From: Sympetrum striolatum
Taxonomy: Eukaryota > Arthropoda > Insecta > Odonata > Libellulidae
Direction: 5' to 3'
NCBI GenBank assembly: GCA_947579665.1
Contig: OX388350.1
Coordinates: 3,224,001 to 3,288,000 of the forward strand
Length of the DNA stretch: 64,000 bases
Notes under the pieces: generated by a model
Databases searched by the model: none
What the model was told of the DNA's origin: nothing
Seen by the model: the letters and a program-made list of their open reading frames with translations, nothing else
Program-made: the position numbers and the translations under genes
Shown here: piece by piece, positions 62,601 to 64,000 of the stretch
Layout: each line of letters opens with the position of its first letter
Numbering within the stretch: the stretch's first letter is position 1

Positions 62601-64000
62601 GAGAAATAAGGCACGATGATTGATGATGTTTTGGTATGAAAGAAAATCCCCACAAATCGCATGTTTCCTCTACACATGTGCGAGGAAGTGAAGGAGATTC
62701 GTGATATCTGTGATCACCGGATCCACACACTTGTACGTGCGGTGGCGCAGAGGCTGATAAGAATTAGGATCCTTTGAATCCCTCCTTTAGAGACCGACTG
62801 GAAATTAGACCTCAATCCATCCCACGTGTATTCGGTTAAAGCGATGGAACCACAATTATATTTGTTCCTGATTTTGCTCTGGATTAATAAAAACCCTTGA
62901 TTCTTAATTTCAAACCCCCTCTCGACCTAAAACCAGTTTGAAGGTTTTCATAATCCTGATTCTGAGAGAAAACTGTGGAACAGTCATGCGTACGTTCCGA
63001 ATGCATTGAGTTTACTCTTCCGATAAAAATCCTCGCAGCAAGGTGGCTGCGGGCACACTTTTCATATCTCTTTGTGCTTAATCCCCGAATATCCCGTTCC
63101 CCGATATTCTGCGGTCGTCTGCAGCGACTGAGTGGCGTTGGACGTGCAAGCGGGCGAGAGAGATAAAGGAAAGTCGGCCATTGTGCGGCTCTGGTGGCGG
63201 AAGCCGTCTTTTCAACGGCGAAAAACAAAAGAAAGTGCGCCGAACAAAAGACAGTCGGCGGAGAAAGGGAGAGAGTGAGAAAAGGGAGCGCGACCCTTCC
63301 TTTGACACATCCTGTCACCAGAGTGCGTTGGAATGCGAACTTAGAGGCACAAACGTCGCTATTTCTTCGAATGCGAGTGGGCCCACGAAATACGCGTTCA
63401 ATTTGTCACGGGCATCCGATCGATGAGGTACGATTAAGTAACAAATCCGCTAATCACACCGACAAACGGGCATTGATCAACTACATACCAACCTCATTTT
63501 AAACCCTGCTTCTTTAATATGCTAATGGTGGAGGAATGGTATGTGAATTTAGGTTGAATGTGATTAAAAGTCTTTCAGAATTACCCGAAATAATATGTGA
63601 GTTTTATTAAAGTCATACAAAATTTAGAAATTGAGCCAGCAGGTAAGGAAATTATAGAATATTTCCTGCGTCTTTTTAATATGACCGAACAAAATTCTAC
63701 AAAATTTCCTGCTTGTTTGATATATGACCGGTACTTCGTGTTACAGCTCCCCTGGTAACCCTGATGACCTCTCTGAGATTTGCTAAGGAATCTGAGCATT
63801 AGAAGTGAAAGTTTTTCTCAAAAGTGGATTTTATTGTTGAAAAATAATTGCAAAAACCCTGTATTTGAAATTTGTAATGGCTTCTAAGTTTGTCTTTTGG
63901 ACTGTAACAAGTCTGCGTATTAATAATTTCGTAGGATAAAAATTAGATTTTGTTAAATGTATGCGCTTCTGTAAATCTATTTACAATAACAATGCGCTGA
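59686..64000. other. Spacer to the window end
   Basis: A 65-codon ATG frame at 60941-61138 has no recognised domain. The 62900-63430 stretch is CpG-rich with frames on both strands, as in a promoter or 5' exon region, but no protein match, splice pattern or core promoter could be supported. A GGTGGCGCAGAGG string near 62740 resembles a tRNA A-box without a B-box. Confidence 0.45.

Overview
This window looks like a stretch of AT-rich animal nuclear DNA, most likely from an arthropod. It has no bacterial-style gene packing. Its only long reading frames belong to a non-LTR retrotransposon. The remaining sequence is low-complexity spacer with remnants of transposable elements. I found no host protein-coding gene, rRNA or functional tRNA gene, and no CRISPR array. 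The window could be a large intron or intergenic DNA; the sequence does not say which, and I cannot name the species.

The dominant feature is a nearly complete CR1-like LINE on the + strand (about 49340-53237). Its first reading frame is GC-rich, has lost its start and carries an SGNH/GDSL esterase-like domain. Its second frame encodes an APE-type endonuclease and a reverse transcriptase, and is broken by one missing base in a run of A near 52675-52679. Two short hairpins and an ATGTAG hexamer tail close the 3' end. Few lesions suggest a recent insertion. ORF1 protein would normally bind the element RNA, while ORF2 protein nicks target DNA and copies the RNA into it.

The rest is an older transposon landscape. 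Decayed C-terminal pieces of a different LINE family lie at 760-1410 (-), 25330-25650 (-) and 32716-32919 (+). A miniature inverted-repeat family has copies at 5273-5705 and 19129-19296 and a half copy at 34391-34475. tRNA-derived sequences recur as single pieces (2351, 4885, 9983), as a fold-back unit with 20-bp perfect terminal inverted repeats (32255-32421), and as a tandem array with a TΨC/B-box-like motif about every 165-176 bp (41959-42820). A 23-bp identical repeat core links 47993 and 59663. Long palindromes, a GC-rich direct duplication (47535-47634) and a C-rich tract able to form a G-quadruplex on the opposite strand (58401-58440) complete the picture.

The most unusual items are the tRNA-motif tandem array, the fold-back tRNA-derived unit, and the base-composition break between the two LINE reading frames. 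These were read by eye; no alignment, database search or folding program was run.
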